Shown: positions 35,101 to 46,564 of the stretch, piece by piece
How the letters are laid out: every line of letters starts with the position of its first letter
Numbering within the stretch: position 1 is the first letter of the stretch
Source: Gammaproteobacteria bacterium
GTDB taxonomy: Bacteria; Pseudomonadota; Gammaproteobacteria; Burkholderiales; Thiobacillaceae
Length of the DNA: 64,000 bases
NCBI GenBank assembly: GCA_018820765.1
Contig: JAHJNN010000008.1
Span: forward strand, 1 to 64,000
Direction of reading: 5' to 3'
The notes under the pieces: generated by a model
What the model saw: only the letters and a program-made list of their open reading frames with translations
Databases searched by the model: none
What the model was told of the DNA's origin: nothing
Made by a program: the position numbers and the translations under genes

Positions 35101-35574
35101 TCACAGTTCCGACAGCGGTTTTTGCGCGTCCTTCGTATTGATGGCACCCATTTGCGCGATCAGCGCCGCCAGATCCTGATTGAGGCGGGTCAGCGCATCG
35201 TCGGGCAGCTGGCCGAGCGCGTGGGTGAGGATGCCGGTGAGCGGCTGCGGCGCTTTTTCCAGCGCCTTGTCCCCGGCGGCGGTGAGGTAGAGCTTGACCA
35301 CGCGCTGGTCGACGCTGTTGCGCTCGCGCCGGATCAAGCCGGCTTTCTCGATCTTGTCGAGCAGGTTGCTGGCGGTGGAGGGGTGGATCGACAAGGCCTG
35401 CGCCAGTTCGGACACCTTCATGCCGGGGGTCTGGCGCAGCGCGGCCATGGCCCAGATCTGCGCACCGCTGACCCCGCAGGCCTTTTCGATCGCCTTGAAA
35501 TGCTGGCGCACGGCGCCGAAAATCACGCGAAACTGGCGCAGGGCTTCCCGTGCTGCGTCGGGGGTTGAATTCAA
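35101..35574 (-). CDS. MarR family transcriptional regulator
   Basis: 157 residues with the winged helix KVSELAQALSIHPSTASNLLDKIEKAGLIRRE and the wing SVDQRVVKLYLTAAG. The start is a TTG at 35574 with GGAG eight bases upstream; the next Met lies inside the fold. It converges on the ATPase gene, 9 bp away, and is not obviously linked to a target operon. The 44 bp behind its start separate it from the glnE stop. Confidence 0.88.
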   Translation of the reverse strand: MNSTPDAAREALRQFRVIFGAVRQHFKAIEKACGVSGAQIWAMAALRQTPGMKVSELAQALSIHPSTASNLLDKIEKAGLIRRERNSVDQRVVKLYLTAAGDKALEKAPQPLTGILTHALGQLPDDALTRLNQDLAALIAQMGAINTKDAQKPLSEL

Positions 35575-35618
35575 GATGCGATCTCCGGATGCGGCAAAGG
35601 CTCAATCATCGCAGGAAT

Positions 35619-38309
35619 TCAGGTTGCCAGGCCCATCACCTGCGCCCACAGCGCCGTGACCGCATCTCGCACGCTTTCAACCGCAGGCAGCGGCACCCGG
35701 GCGTATTGCGCGCCGCTGAGCTTGACCGCGTGCTGCTGGCGGCGCAGTTCGCGGTAGGCGTCGGCGGCGGCCTGCGCGAGATCGGTCGGGATCAGCCCGG
35801 CCGCGCCGGCGCGCTGCAGGAGCGCGATGTTGCCGACGTTGTCGGCGAGTTCGGGATGCGCGGCGCAATGCCGCAGCACCAGGTACTGCACGCAGAACTC
35901 GACGTCGACGATGCCGCCGCGGTCGTGCTTGAGGTCGAACAGTTCACTGTCGTTGACGTGGCCGGCGTGCATCTTTTCGCGCATCGCCCGCACCTCGTCG
36001 CGCAGTTTGCCGGCGTCGCGCGGGATGCACAGCACCTCGCGGCGCAGGGCCTCGAAGGTTGCGCCGATTTCCGCATCGCCGCAGACGAAGCGCGCGCGCG
36101 ACAGCGCCTGGTGTTCCCACACCCAGGCGTGACTCAGCTGGTAGTCGCGGAAGGCCTCGGTTGAACTCACCAGCAGGCCGGATGCGCCGTCGGGGCGCAG
36201 GCGCAAATCGGTTTCATACAGCATGCCGGCCGAGGTGAGGGTGCCGAGCCAGGTGTTGATGCGCTGCGCCAGCCGCGCGTAGATTTCCTGCGCGTGCTCG
36301 GCGTCGTCATCGTAGAGGAACACGATGTCGAGGTCGGAGGCGTAGCCGAGCTCCTTGCCGCCGAGCTTGCCGTAGCCGATGACGGCGAAGCGCGGGGTGT
36401 CGCGGTGGCGCGTCTTCAGCCCGGCCCAGCAGCGCGCGAGCGTTTCGGCGAGCAAGGTGTCGGCGAGATACGACAGGTGGTCCGACAGCGCCTCCAGCGT
36501 CAGCCGGCCCGCCACGTCCTGCGCCAGCAGGCGCAGCGTCTGCACTCGCTTGAAGCGGCGCATCGCGTCCATCTGCGCCTCGGTGTCGCCGAGGTGGGCG
36601 TCGAGCTCGTCGTGCAGCTGGGCGGCAAGCTGCGTCCAGTCGGGCACGCTCATCAGGTGTTGCGGCGCAATCAGTTCGTCCAGCAGTTGCGGCTGCTGCG
36701 TGATCATCTGCGCCGCCCACGGGCTGGCCGCCAGCAGGCGCACCAGCTGGCGCAGCGCCGCCGGATATTCGGCGAGCAGCGCGAGATAGGTGGCGCGCCG
36801 CGAGATCGATTGGATCAGCGCGGCAAAGCGCTCCAGCGTGGCCATCGGATCGCGCTGGCTGCCGATGACTTCGAGCGTAGGCGGCAGGAGCGCGTTGAGC
36901 CTGAGCTGCGTCGATTCGGCCAGCCGTGCGGCGTGGTGGCGCAGCGCGTCGAGCGTCGCCAGCACCCGCGGCGGATCGTCGTAGCCGGCGTTTTCCAGCA
37001 GCGCGTGCATGCTGGCGGCGTCCGCCGTGCCGCAGCACACAGCGGTGAGCGGGTGGCTCATCTGGTCGGTCTGCGGTGCGGCGAATACCTGCTCGAAGTG
37101 GCGCGTGACCTTGTTGCGGTGACGCTCGAGCGCGGCGAGCAATGCGGCGTAGTCGGCAAAACCCATCGCCTCGGCAAGCATCGCCTGCGATTCGGCGTCG
37201 TCCGGTAGCAGCTGGGTCTGCGCGTCGTCGAGATACTGGATGCGGTGTTCCAGCCGGCGCAAAAAATCATAGGCACTGGCGAGTTCCTGCTGCGCGTCCA
37301 GGGTCATCTGCCCGCTCTTCGCCAACTCTTCCAGCACGACCAGCGTCGGCCGCTGCTGCAGGGCGGCGATCTGGCCGCCGCGGATGAGCTGGAACACTTG
37401 CGCGGTGAATTCGATTTCGCGGATACCGCCCGGACCCAGCTTCACGTTGTGCGCCATTTCGCGGCGCGCGACTTCGCGGCGGATCTGCACGTGCAGGTCG
37501 CGGATCGCGGCGAAGGCGCCGAAGTCGAGGTATTTGCGGAACACGAAGGGCCGCACGATCTGCATCAGTTCGTCGTGGCGGCTGCCGGTGAGCGGGCGCG
37601 CCTTGATCCAGGCGTAGCGTTCCCACGGCCGTCCCTGCGCCACCAGATAATCCTCCAGCATGGCGAAACCCATCGCGAACGGGCCCGAGTCGCCCCACGG
37701 ACGCAGCCGCAGATCGACGCGGAACACGTAGCCGTCGGCGGTGTTCTCGCCTAGTGCGGCGGCCAGCTTGCGCCCGAGGCGGACGAAGAATTCGTGGTTG
37801 CTGATCGATTTGACCGCGGCGCCGTCGTCCGCCGCGGTGTCGCCCTCGTCGGGATAGAGGTAGATGAGGTCGATGTCGGACGACACGTTGAGCTCAAAGC
37901 CGCCGAGCTTGCCCATGCCGACCACGACCATGTGCTGGGCCTGGCCGGCTTCGTCGCGCGGCTCGCCATGACGGGCGGCGAGCAGCGCGTGGTGGAAGTC
38001 GAGCGCCGCGGCGACGCAGACCTCGGCCAGGGTGCTCCAGGTGGCGGTCACCTCGGCCAGATCGGCGCTGCCCGCCAGGTCGCGCGCGGTGGCGACCAGC
38101 CACACGCGCTGGCGCAGCTGGCGTAGGCGCTGGTGCAGCGCGGCTTCGTCGGCGCACGGCGGCTCGGTCAGAAACGCCTGCATCGCCTCGCGGGTGAAGG
38201 GGCGATCCAGCCGGACGGGAGCGGTTTCGGCCAGCTGGGGTTGGCTTTCCAGCAGGCGGCGGCCGAAACGGGAACAACGGGCCACGCGGTCGAGTTCGGG
38301 GATGGGCAT
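35619..38309 (-). CDS. glnE: Glutamine synthetase adenylyltransferase/deadenylylase
   Basis: 896 residues with two nucleotidyltransferase domains. The N-terminal (deadenylylase) one has [23 protein letters not shown]. The C-terminal (adenylylase) one has [23 protein letters not shown], both with the GxxKxGG...DxD motif; other family blocks include [17 protein letters not shown] and [19 protein letters not shown]. It sets glutamine synthetase activity in response to PII. The length is slightly below the 946 residues of E. coli. It is divergent from acs. Confidence 0.96.
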   Translation of the reverse strand: MPIPELDRVARCSRFGRRLLESQPQLAETAPVRLDRPFTREAMQAFLTEPPCADEAALHQRLRQLRQRVWLVATARDLAGSADLAEVTATWSTLAEVCVAAALDFHHALLAARHGEPRDEAGQAQHMVVVGMGKLGGFELNVSSDIDLIYLYPDEGDTAADDGAAVKSISNHEFFVRLGRKLAAALGENTADGYVFRVDLRLRPWGDSGPFAMGFAMLEDYLVAQGRPWERYAWIKARPLTGSRHDELMQIVRPFVFRKYLDFGAFAAIRDLHVQIRREVARREMAHNVKLGPGGIREIEFTAQVFQLIRGGQIAALQQRPTLVVLEELAKSGQMTLDAQQELASAYDFLRRLEHRIQYLDDAQTQLLPDDAESQAMLAEAMGFADYAALLAALERHRNKVTRHFEQVFAAPQTDQMSHPLTAVCCGTADAASMHALLENAGYDDPPRVLATLDALRHHAARLAESTQLRLNALLPPTLEVIGSQRDPMATLERFAALIQSISRRATYLALLAEYPAALRQLVRLLAASPWAAQMITQQPQLLDELIAPQHLMSVPDWTQLAAQLHDELDAHLGDTEAQMDAMRRFKRVQTLRLLAQDVAGRLTLEALSDHLSYLADTLLAETLARCWAGLKTRHRDTPRFAVIGYGKLGGKELGYASDLDIVFLYDDDAEHAQEIYARLAQRINTWLGTLTSAGMLYETDLRLRPDGASGLLVSSTEAFRDYQLSHAWVWEHQALSRARFVCGDAEIGATFEALRREVLCIPRDAGKLRDEVRAMREKMHAGHVNDSELFDLKHDRGGIVDVEFCVQYLVLRHCAAHPELADNVGNIALLQRAGAAGLIPTDLAQAAADAYRELRRQQHAVKLSGAQYARVPLPAVESVRDAVTALWAQVMGLAT

Positions 38310-38326
38310 GGGCGGGATTGGGATGG

Positions 38327-38366
38327 TTTGAATTAGGCCGGTTTAAATTAGGCCGCTTTAAATTAG
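38327..38366. repeat. AT-rich 15-bp tandem repeat upstream of acs
   Basis: The unit TTTRAATTAGGCCGS occurs at 38327-38341 and 38342-38356, with a third partial copy TTTAAATTAG from 38357. It lies in the 98-bp glnE/acs divergent region. Phased AT tracts could bind a regulator or affect promoter shape. Confidence 0.7.
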
Positions 38367-38407
38367 AATCGACCGCTTATCAAACACTCTATCAGTGGAG
38401 AGACGAT

Positions 38408-40375
<1,968 letters not shown>

Positions 40376-40440
40376 CCCTCCCCGCGAGTGCCGGACATGA
40401 TTTTCCCGGCATGCGGGCTTTATTTACCTGAAAGGAAATC

Positions 40441-40830
40441 ATGTCCCATTACCACGCAGTCGTCTGGCTCGACCACAACGAAGCCCATGTCATGCACATC
40501 AGCCCGGACGATGTCGAGAAATCGGTCGTGCATCCGGCCAGCCCGGCGCGTCACCTGCAGCGCAAGCGCGGCTCGGTCAGCGGCAGCCGCCAGCCGGAAG
40601 ACCAGCACTACTATCACGAAGTTGTCGAGGCGCTGGCCGGCGCCGCTGAAATCCTGATCGTCGGCCCCGGCCACGCCAAGCTCGAACTGATCAAGCACAT
40701 CCACGCGCACGACCCCGCGGTGGTCAGCAAAGTGGTGGGGGTGGAAACCGTGGATCATCCCGGCGACGGCCAGCTCGTGGCCCATGCCCGCACCTATTTC
40801 GTGGCCAAGGACAGGATGCTGACGCAGTAA
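40441..40830 (+). CDS. Conserved small protein of the 'translational machinery protein' type
   Basis: 129 residues: HYHAVVWLDHNEAHVMHIS at the N-terminus, a basic loop (ARHLQRKRGSVSGSR), then EILIVGPGHAKLELIKHIHAH and a C-terminal GDGQLVAHARTYF. The pattern resembles betaproteobacterial proteins annotated by weak similarity to eRF1-like/translational-machinery folds; the function is unproven. AAAGGA precedes the ATG. It ends 43 bp before an intrinsic terminator and may be cotranscribed with acs, 65 bp upstream. Confidence 0.75.
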   Translation: MSHYHAVVWLDHNEAHVMHISPDDVEKSVVHPASPARHLQRKRGSVSGSRQPEDQHYYHEVVEALAGAAEILIVGPGHAKLELIKHIHAHDPAVVSKVVGVETVDHPGDGQLVAHARTYFVAKDRMLTQ

Positions 40831-40872
40831 ATCCGGGTTCGGCTGCAACACGAGCCGACATCGGAACGACCC

Positions 40873-40897
40873 AGCCCCCGCACGGGGGCTTTGTTTT
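40873..40897 (+). terminator. Intrinsic terminator after the small conserved gene
   Basis: AGCCCCCG, CA loop, CGGGGGCT, then TTTGTTTT. An 8-bp GC stem with a T-rich tail. Confidence 0.85.
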
Positions 40898-41064
40898 GCC
40901 TGCGAACCGGAAAATTCACAAGTACTTGATCCATCGGGACATTATTTTTGTGGTGGCGTCTGGCGGCGCCTAAAGTCCGTCGAAAAATCGTCGTTACTGT
41001 TGATAAGCTGTACAAGGGCAACCCGCCGCCCCGATTCAGGCAGCCGTTTGAACCAGGAGGTCCC

Positions 41065-41265
41065 ATGTCGCGCCATTGCCCGTTCCCAGTCCGTTCGACC
41101 GACAGCCGCAGTTCCTACCGTGCCGGCAGCGCGCCGGGATTTACCCTGTGCCTGGCCTTGGTGGCCGCCCTGTCGGGCTATGCGGGATACAGCCACGCTG
41201 CGCCCGCGACGGCGGGCGACAGCCTCGACGCCCCCGCCGCGCAGGCCGTCTCCGCGACGCGCTGA
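41065..41265 (+). CDS. Small exported peptide precursor
   Basis: 66 codons with a perfect AGGAGG four bases before the ATG. The peptide has a long basic n-region (MSRHCPFPVRSTDSRSSYRA), a hydrophobic core FTLCLALVAALSGYAGY (26-42) and a likely signal peptidase site after SHA, leaving a mature part of about 20 residues rich in Ala/Asp/Ser. An independent terminator follows at 41288. It belongs to no family that I recognise. A weak promoter candidate is TTGTGG (40948) and TAAAGT (40971) at 17-bp spacing. The signals make a real gene more likely than chance. Confidence 0.6.
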   Translation: MSRHCPFPVRSTDSRSSYRAGSAPGFTLCLALVAALSGYAGYSHAAPATAGDSLDAPAAQAVSATR

Positions 41266-41287
41266 GCGCGGCAATCCCTGCACCAGC

Positions 41288-41312
41288 AAGCGCCCTTCGG
41301 GGCGCTTTTTTG
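41288..41312 (+). terminator. Intrinsic terminator of the small exported peptide gene
   Basis: AGCGCCC, TTCG loop, GGGCGCT followed by TTTTTTGTTT. It ends at the stop codon of the convergent FMN reductase gene. Confidence 0.85.
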
Positions 41313-41313
41313 T

Positions 41314-41889
41314 TTAGTGTGCCGGGCTGGCGATGGCGGTGCCGGTGCGCACCAGTTCCAGCACCAGCGCATGCAGGCGTGCCGGCGATTTCAGCGCGCC
41401 GCTCTCTTCGTCAAATGCCGTGTCTGCATGCGGCAGCGAAAACTGGCCGGGCAGCACCAGGACCCCGAGCGTGTTCAGGATCTGGCGCAGGTGGGGCAGC
41501 ATGCGCATGCCACCGAAGGTGCCCGGCGAGGCGGCGAGGATGGCAGCGACCTTGTTCTGGTAGGGCACCAGGCCCGACTCGCCCTGCCATTCGCGCGACA
41601 CCCAGTCGATCGTGTTCTTCAGCAGCGGCGGGATCGAACTGTTGTATTCCGGGCTGGCGATCAGCAGGGCGTCGTGTTCCTTGAACAGGGCCTTCAGCCG
41701 CAGCGCGTTGTCGGGCAGACCGTCGCGGTCCTCGAGATCGCCGTTGTAGAGCGGCAGCGGGTAGTCCGCCAGGTCGATCAGGGTGACCTCGCCGCCGGCG
41801 GCGCGGGCCGCATCCCCCGCAACATGGATGAGCTTGCGGTTCCAGGAATCGCGGCGAATGCTGCCGGAAAAAGCGAGAATCTTGGGCAC
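41314..41889 (-). CDS. NAD(P)H-dependent FMN reductase/quinone reductase family
   Basis: 191 residues of flavodoxin-like fold. FSGSIRRDSWNRKL binds the FMN phosphate, SPEYNSSIPPLLKNTIDW is the family signature, and LAASPGTFGGMRMLPHLRQI follows, as in YieF/ChrR-type reductases. The start is a GTG at 41889 with AAGGAAGG just upstream. Possible roles are quinone or metal-oxyanion reduction; sequence does not decide. Confidence 0.87.
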   Translation of the reverse strand: MPKILAFSGSIRRDSWNRKLIHVAGDAARAAGGEVTLIDLADYPLPLYNGDLEDRDGLPDNALRLKALFKEHDALLIASPEYNSSIPPLLKNTIDWVSREWQGESGLVPYQNKVAAILAASPGTFGGMRMLPHLRQILNTLGVLVLPGQFSLPHADTAFDEESGALKSPARLHALVLELVRTGTAIASPAH

Positions 41890-42011
41890 GGGCCTTCCTT
41901 GCTGGAAAACGGGGAATTGTATCGGACCCGGACGGCGCCGCATTGCGGCGTGGTTTCGGGCGGGCAAACCCGGCACAATCCGGGCCATGCGCCCAAGCGA
42001 TGCGAACCACG

Positions 42012-42410
42012 ATGCCGACTGAAAAAACCTCTCTCGACAAGATGCGGCTCGACAAGTGGCTGTGGGCCGCGCGCTTTTTCAAGACGCGCAGCCTTGCCAT
42101 CCAGGCCATCGACAACGGCCGCGTGAAACTCAACGGCGAGCGCGTCAAGCCGGCACGCGAGGTGAAACCCGGCGACCGGCTCGATGTCCATCTGGGCGAG
42201 GCCGACTGGACGCTGACGGTGCGGGCGCTGGCGATGCAGCGCGGTCCGGCGCCGGTGGCGCAGGCGCTGTACGAGGAAGACCCCGCCTGCCACGCGCGCC
42301 GCCTGCAGCAATTGCAGGACCGCAAGCTGGCAGCCAGCCCGGAAGCCGCCATCAAGGGGCGGCCGACCAAGCGCGACCGCCGCCGGATCCACCGCTTTAC
42401 CGGCGAATGA
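42012..42410 (+). CDS. hslR: Hsp15-like S4 RNA-binding protein
   Basis: 132 residues. S4 domain MRLDKWLWAARFFKTRSLA, NGRVKLNGERVKPAREVKPG, then a basic C-terminal tail (KGRPTKRDRRRIHRF). Hsp15 recycles stalled 50S subunits carrying peptidyl-tRNA. The start at 42012 was chosen among close ATGs, and one at 42042 would also keep the whole domain. It is divergent from the FMN reductase gene. Confidence 0.88.
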   Translation: MPTEKTSLDKMRLDKWLWAARFFKTRSLAIQAIDNGRVKLNGERVKPAREVKPGDRLDVHLGEADWTLTVRALAMQRGPAPVAQALYEEDPACHARRLQQLQDRKLAASPEAAIKGRPTKRDRRRIHRFTGE

Positions 42411-42417
42411 GGCGCTA

Positions 42418-42684
42418 AGGGCCTATTCACGCTATTTTCGCGCCTGCGGCGAGGCCGATTCGGAGATGCGCCCGCGAAGCGAGGCGCGCCGCTGTGTCAT
42501 TCACAGCAAGCGACTTGCGACAAAGGACGCGCGCCGAATCGTCCCGCCCCTCCGGGTTGCCGCGAGAAAGCGCGTCTGCGGCGTTGCGCCACTTGGCAAG
42601 GGATGGCCCTTGCCGGCGCGACGCGCCTTGCATCAGTCGCTTTCTCGCGGCAACGCAGGCGCGAAAATAGCGTGAATAGGCCCT
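42418..42684. repeat. 267-bp multi-branched palindromic element
   Basis: The ends are 31-bp perfect inverted repeats (42418-42448 and 42654-42684). Inside are two sub-structures. One is 42457-42540, closed by GATTCGG/CCGAATC with an inner GCTGTG/CACAGC hairpin and the words CCGCGAAGCG and GCGACAAAGG. The other is 42556-42654, closed by a 17-bp perfect repeat GTTGCCGCGAGAAAGCG with an inner GGCAAGGG/CCCTTGCC hairpin. It fills the hslR-yhdP gap (42411-42753), has no transposase ORF, and has a half-size relative at 60642-60719. Confidence 0.85.
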
Positions 42685-42753
42685 CTTCCTGCCGGCTTCC
42701 CCCGCAAGGCACGGGCAAACGCATAGAATTGACGCATTCGAGACCTTGTATTG

Positions 42754-45700
42754 ATGACCTTTCCCCCCGCGATTTCCAAGCTCCTGCGCCGCGCCGCGCG
42801 CTGGCTGGCAGCCCTCGCTGCATTGGCTGCGCTGGGCGCGGCGGCGGCGGCGGGGCTGATGTATTTCTGGGTGCTGCCGAATATCGCCGACCACCGCGAC
42901 ACGGTGGCCGGCCTGATGTCGCGCGCGCTGGGGCAGCGGGTGACGCTGGAAGCGGTGTCGGGCGTGTGGCAGCAGGCGCGCCCGGAATTCCGTCTGCTGG
43001 GCGTGCGCTTGTACGATCAGCAGGGTCAACCCGCACTCCATCTGCCACAGCTGGATGCCGCATTCGCCTGGCGTTCGCTGCTGTTCCTGGAGCCGCGCTT
43101 CAACCGCATCGAACTGCAGGGACTGACGCTCGGGGTGCGGCGCGCGCGCGACGGGCATCTCTACGTCGGCGGCATTCCGGTCAACCCGGCGGACCCCGAC
43201 AGCGGCTTTTCCAACTGGCTGTTGCGGCAGGGACGGGTGCACGCCGGCAAGGCCACGCTCACCTGGCTGGATGAAGTGCGCGATGCACCGCCGCTGGTTC
43301 TGCGGGAGGTCGATTTCACGCTCGCCAACACCCGCCATGCCCACCGCCTGACCCTGCGCGCCGTGCCCCCGGCGACCCTGGCGCGGCCGCTGACGATCAC
43401 GGCGGATATAAGCAGCCGCAATACGGACGACATCAAGACCTGGAGCGGTCGCGTCGACGCCAGCCTGGCGGGCGTGTCCCTGCCGCGCCTGGCCACCTGG
43501 CTGGCGCTGCCGTATCCGACCCGGCAGGGCTGGGGCGCGTTGAACATGACGTTCACGGTGACGCGCGGCGAGTTCGCCGGCGTGGCGGCGGGCTTCGACC
43601 TGCGCGAGATCGAAACCCGGTTCGGTGACGATTTGCCTGCGCTGCAGCTGGCGCAGGTGCGCGGCCAGGCCAGGTGGCAGCGCGGCCCCGACGGTCAGCG
43701 CATCGCGTTCGAAAACCTGCGCGTGGCGCGGCCCGGTGGCACGCTGGGCGTACCGTTCAATGCGGGACTGGCTTGGAGCGCCGACTCGCGTGAACTCACC
43801 GCCCGTTCGCTCAACCTGGGTGTCTGGCAATCGGTGTTGCCGAGCCTGCCGCTCGACGCGACCTTGCGCGAGCGGCTGCAGGCCCTGCAGCCGCAGGGGC
43901 GTCTCGACGAATTCCGCCTCGGCTGGCGCGGCGCGCAGCCCGGCCGCGACAATTTCAGCATCGCGGCCCACTTCAGCGGCCTCGGCGTGGCCTCGGTCGA
44001 CGCGCAGCCGGCACTGGCCAACCTGACCGGGCGCATCGAGGGCGACGCGCGCGCCGGCGCGTTCGAGGTCGATTCCGAGCAGCTGATCATCAAACTGCCC
44101 GCCCTGTTCCGTGAACCGTCGTTCGGATTCGACCGCGCGCGCGCGCGCGGCAGCTGGAAGAAATCGCCGCGCGGACTGCGCCTGACGCTGAGTGACGCCG
44201 CCTTCGCCAACCCGGACCTGGCGGGCACGGTGCAGGGGGACTACGAACTGATCGCCGGCCATCCCGGCATCATCGATCTGACTGCGCACCTGAGCCGTGC
44301 CGAGGCGACGGCCGTGCATCGCTATTTCCCGAAAATAATCGGCGACCACACGGTCGACTGGGTGCGGGAGAGCGTCGTGGCCGGGCATTCCGACGACGTG
44401 CGGCTGAACCTGAAAGGCGACCTGACGCAGTTTCCGTTCGAGCAGGGCAACGGGACGTTCAGCGTCGACCTGCAGGTGAAGGACGGGGTGATCGACTATG
44501 TGCAGGGCTGGCCGCGCATCGAGGGCATCCAGGCGCGCGTGCTGTTCCGGGGCAAGCGGATGGAAGTGACCGCCAGCCAGGCGCGGATTTACGGGGCGTC
44601 CCTGCTGCCGGTGAAGGCGGTGATTCCGGACCTGCTGCATCACAACGAGACGCTGCTGATCGAAGGCCAGGCGGGCGGCCCGGCGCAGGATTTCATCCGC
44701 TTCGCCAATTTCAGCCCGGTGGGCGAGCGCCTGCGCGGCTTCACCGACGCGCTCGAGGGCAGCGGGCCGATGCGGCTCACGCTCAACCTACAGGTGCCGC
44801 TGCGCCGCAGCCACGACACCCGGCTGACGGGACGGTTGTCGTTTCTGGGCAATGTCCTGTTCCCGGCCGGCCTGCCGCGGCTCGACCGGGTGCGCGGCGA
44901 CATCGATTTCACCCACGCCAGCCTGAATGCAAAAAACCTGACCGCGCAGTTTCTGGGCGGCCCGCTGCGCGTCGACGCCGCCACCCGCAACGGCCAGGTG
45001 CAGTTTCTGGCACAGGGAAGCGCCACCGCGGCCGGCATCGTGCCCTGGCTAGGGGCGGCGTGGGACCAGCGCTTGTCGGGGCAGACCGCATGGCGCGGCC
45101 AGGTGGATATGGAGCCGACCGGCGAGCGCATCCGCATCGAGTCCGATCTGGTCGGGCTGGGGTCCAGTCTGCCGCTGCCGCTGGCCAAGGCCGCCGCGCA
45201 GCCCTTGCCGCTGCTGGTGAGCAGCCAGCCGCAGCGCGATGGCCGCTTGCATGAGGTGCGGCTGGGCAACACCGTCGGCGCGCTGTGGCGCAGCACGGCG
45301 GGCGGCGGTTTTGACCGCGGCGAAATCCGCTTCGGCGGACTGGCCGTGATGCCGCCCGAGCCCGGCCTGCGTCTGGCAGGCGACGGGCGCGCCCTGGATA
45401 TTTCCGGCTGGGCGGCGCTACTGTCCGATCGCGCAGGGGGCGACACCTTGCCGCTGACGTCGCTGGATCTGGATTTCGACGCGCTCGACCTGATGGGACG
45501 CCGCTATCTGGGAATGAACCTGCAGGGGCGCGTCCGCAACGGCCTGCTGCGGCTCCAGGTGACGGGGCGCGAGGTCAACGGGGCGTTGACCTATCGCCCG
45601 GCCGGGACGCAGTCTGCCCGGGTGTCGGCGCAGTTCACGCAGTTGACCGTGCCGGAACGGGCGCCCGCGGCCGGTGCGGCAGGCAGCCTTAACATGAAGG

Positions 45701-46548
45701 CCGCGAATTTTCCGATCCTGGACGTGACAGTGGAGGATTTCCGCTTGCAGGAACGTTCGCTTGGAAGGCTGGAGGTCTTGGCGCGGGGGGCGGCGGAGGG
45801 GATGGTGATCGACAATCTGCAGCTGACGCACCCCGACAGCGTCTTCCGCATGAGCGGCCTGTGGCGCGACGGCGCGCCGAGCGAAACCCGTGCCGAGCTG
45901 GACCTGAAGGTGCTGGATGCGGGTAAATTCCTGACCCGTTTCGGATACGCCGACGCGCTCCGCCGCGGCAGCGCGGAGATACGCGGCAACGCGACCTGGG
46001 TGGGCTCGCCCGCCGATTTCTCGTTCGACACCCTGGCAGGGCAACTCGACTTCAAGGCCCGCGGCGGGCAATTCCTCAAGATCGACCCCGGTGCGGGCAA
46101 GCTGCTGGGCGTGTTGAGCCTGCAATCGCTGCCGCGCCGGCTGAGCTTCGATTTCCGTGATATCTTCAATGCAGGCTATGCCTTCGACGACATCGGCGCC
46201 ACCCTGCGCATCGCGCGCGGTGTGGTCTACAGCGACGATTTCAGGATGCGCGGGCCGTCAGCCAAGGTCAACATGTCCGGGCTGGCCGACCTCAACCAGG
46301 AATCCGTGCAGCTGCGGGTGAAAGTGATCCCGAAACTGTCCGAGGGCGTCGCGGTGGCCGGTGCCCTGCTCGGCGGTCCGCTGGCAGGCGTCGGCGCGCT
46401 GGCTGCGCAAAAACTCCTGCGTGACCCGTTCGAGGAAGCCATCAGCCAGGAATACCTGGTGAGCGGAGCGTGGCAGTCGCCCGACGTCAAAAAACTGTCG
46501 AAGGCAAAAACCGAGAACCCGTCCGGCACCCGGGCGTCAGAACCTTGA
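42754..46548 (+). CDS. yhdP: YhdP family AsmA-like lipid transport protein
   Basis: 1264 residues: one N-terminal membrane helix (WLAALAALAALGAAAAAGLMYFW read in part, about 17-40) and a very long periplasmic beta-rich body (DUF3971 and AsmA-like C-terminal regions). YhdP-type proteins bridge the periplasm and carry phospholipid to the outer membrane. C-terminal LNQESVQLRVKVIPKLSEGVAVAGAL is typical. The start is an ATG at 42754 directly after a TTG; no clear ribosome site. It precedes a nitrilase and tldD, a conserved betaproteobacterial trio. Confidence 0.9.
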   Translation: MTFPPAISKLLRRAARWLAALAALAALGAAAAAGLMYFWVLPNIADHRDTVAGLMSRALGQRVTLEAVSGVWQQARPEFRLLGVRLYDQQGQPALHLPQLDAAFAWRSLLFLEPRFNRIELQGLTLGVRRARDGHLYVGGIPVNPADPDSGFSNWLLRQGRVHAGKATLTWLDEVRDAPPLVLREVDFTLANTRHAHRLTLRAVPPATLARPLTITADISSRNTDDIKTWSGRVDASLAGVSLPRLATWLALPYPTRQGWGALNMTFTVTRGEFAGVAAGFDLREIETRFGDDLPALQLAQVRGQARWQRGPDGQRIAFENLRVARPGGTLGVPFNAGLAWSADSRELTARSLNLGVWQSVLPSLPLDATLRERLQALQPQGRLDEFRLGWRGAQPGRDNFSIAAHFSGLGVASVDAQPALANLTGRIEGDARAGAFEVDSEQLIIKLPALFREPSFGFDRARARGSWKKSPRGLRLTLSDAAFANPDLAGTVQGDYELIAGHPGIIDLTAHLSRAEATAVHRYFPKIIGDHTVDWVRESVVAGHSDDVRLNLKGDLTQFPFEQGNGTFSVDLQVKDGVIDYVQGWPRIEGIQARVLFRGKRMEVTASQARIYGASLLPVKAVIPDLLHHNETLLIEGQAGGPAQDFIRFANFSPVGERLRGFTDALEGSGPMRLTLNLQVPLRRSHDTRLTGRLSFLGNVLFPAGLPRLDRVRGDIDFTHASLNAKNLTAQFLGGPLRVDAATRNGQVQFLAQGSATAAGIVPWLGAAWDQRLSGQTAWRGQVDMEPTGERIRIESDLVGLGSSLPLPLAKAAAQPLPLLVSSQPQRDGRLHEVRLGNTVGALWRSTAGGGFDRGEIRFGGLAVMPPEPGLRLAGDGRALDISGWAALLSDRAGGDTLPLTSLDLDFDALDLMGRRYLGMNLQGRVRNGLLRLQVTGREVNGALTYRPAGTQSARVSAQFTQLTVPERAPAAGAAGSLNMKAANFPILDVTVEDFRLQERSLGRLEVLARGAAEGMVIDNLQLTHPDSVFRMSGLWRDGAPSETRAELDLKVLDAGKFLTRFGYADALRRGSAEIRGNATWVGSPADFSFDTLAGQLDFKARGGQFLKIDPGAGKLLGVLSLQSLPRRLSFDFRDIFNAGYAFDDIGATLRIARGVVYSDDFRMRGPSAKVNMSGLADLNQESVQLRVKVIPKLSEGVAVAGALLGGPLAGVGALAAQKLLRDPFEEAISQEYLVSGAWQSPDVKKLSKAKTENPSGTRASEP

Positions 46549-46564
46549 TCGTGGAATCCGTAAC

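Noticed and set aside
41288-41312. Bidirectional terminator also serving the FMN reductase gene
   Set aside because: On the minus strand the stem is not followed by a T-run, so only plus-strand function is supported.
42418-42684. Insertion sequence
   Set aside because: Terminal inverted repeats are present, but no transposase-like frame lies within 267 bp and no target duplication is obvious; kept as a non-autonomous element or structured repeat.
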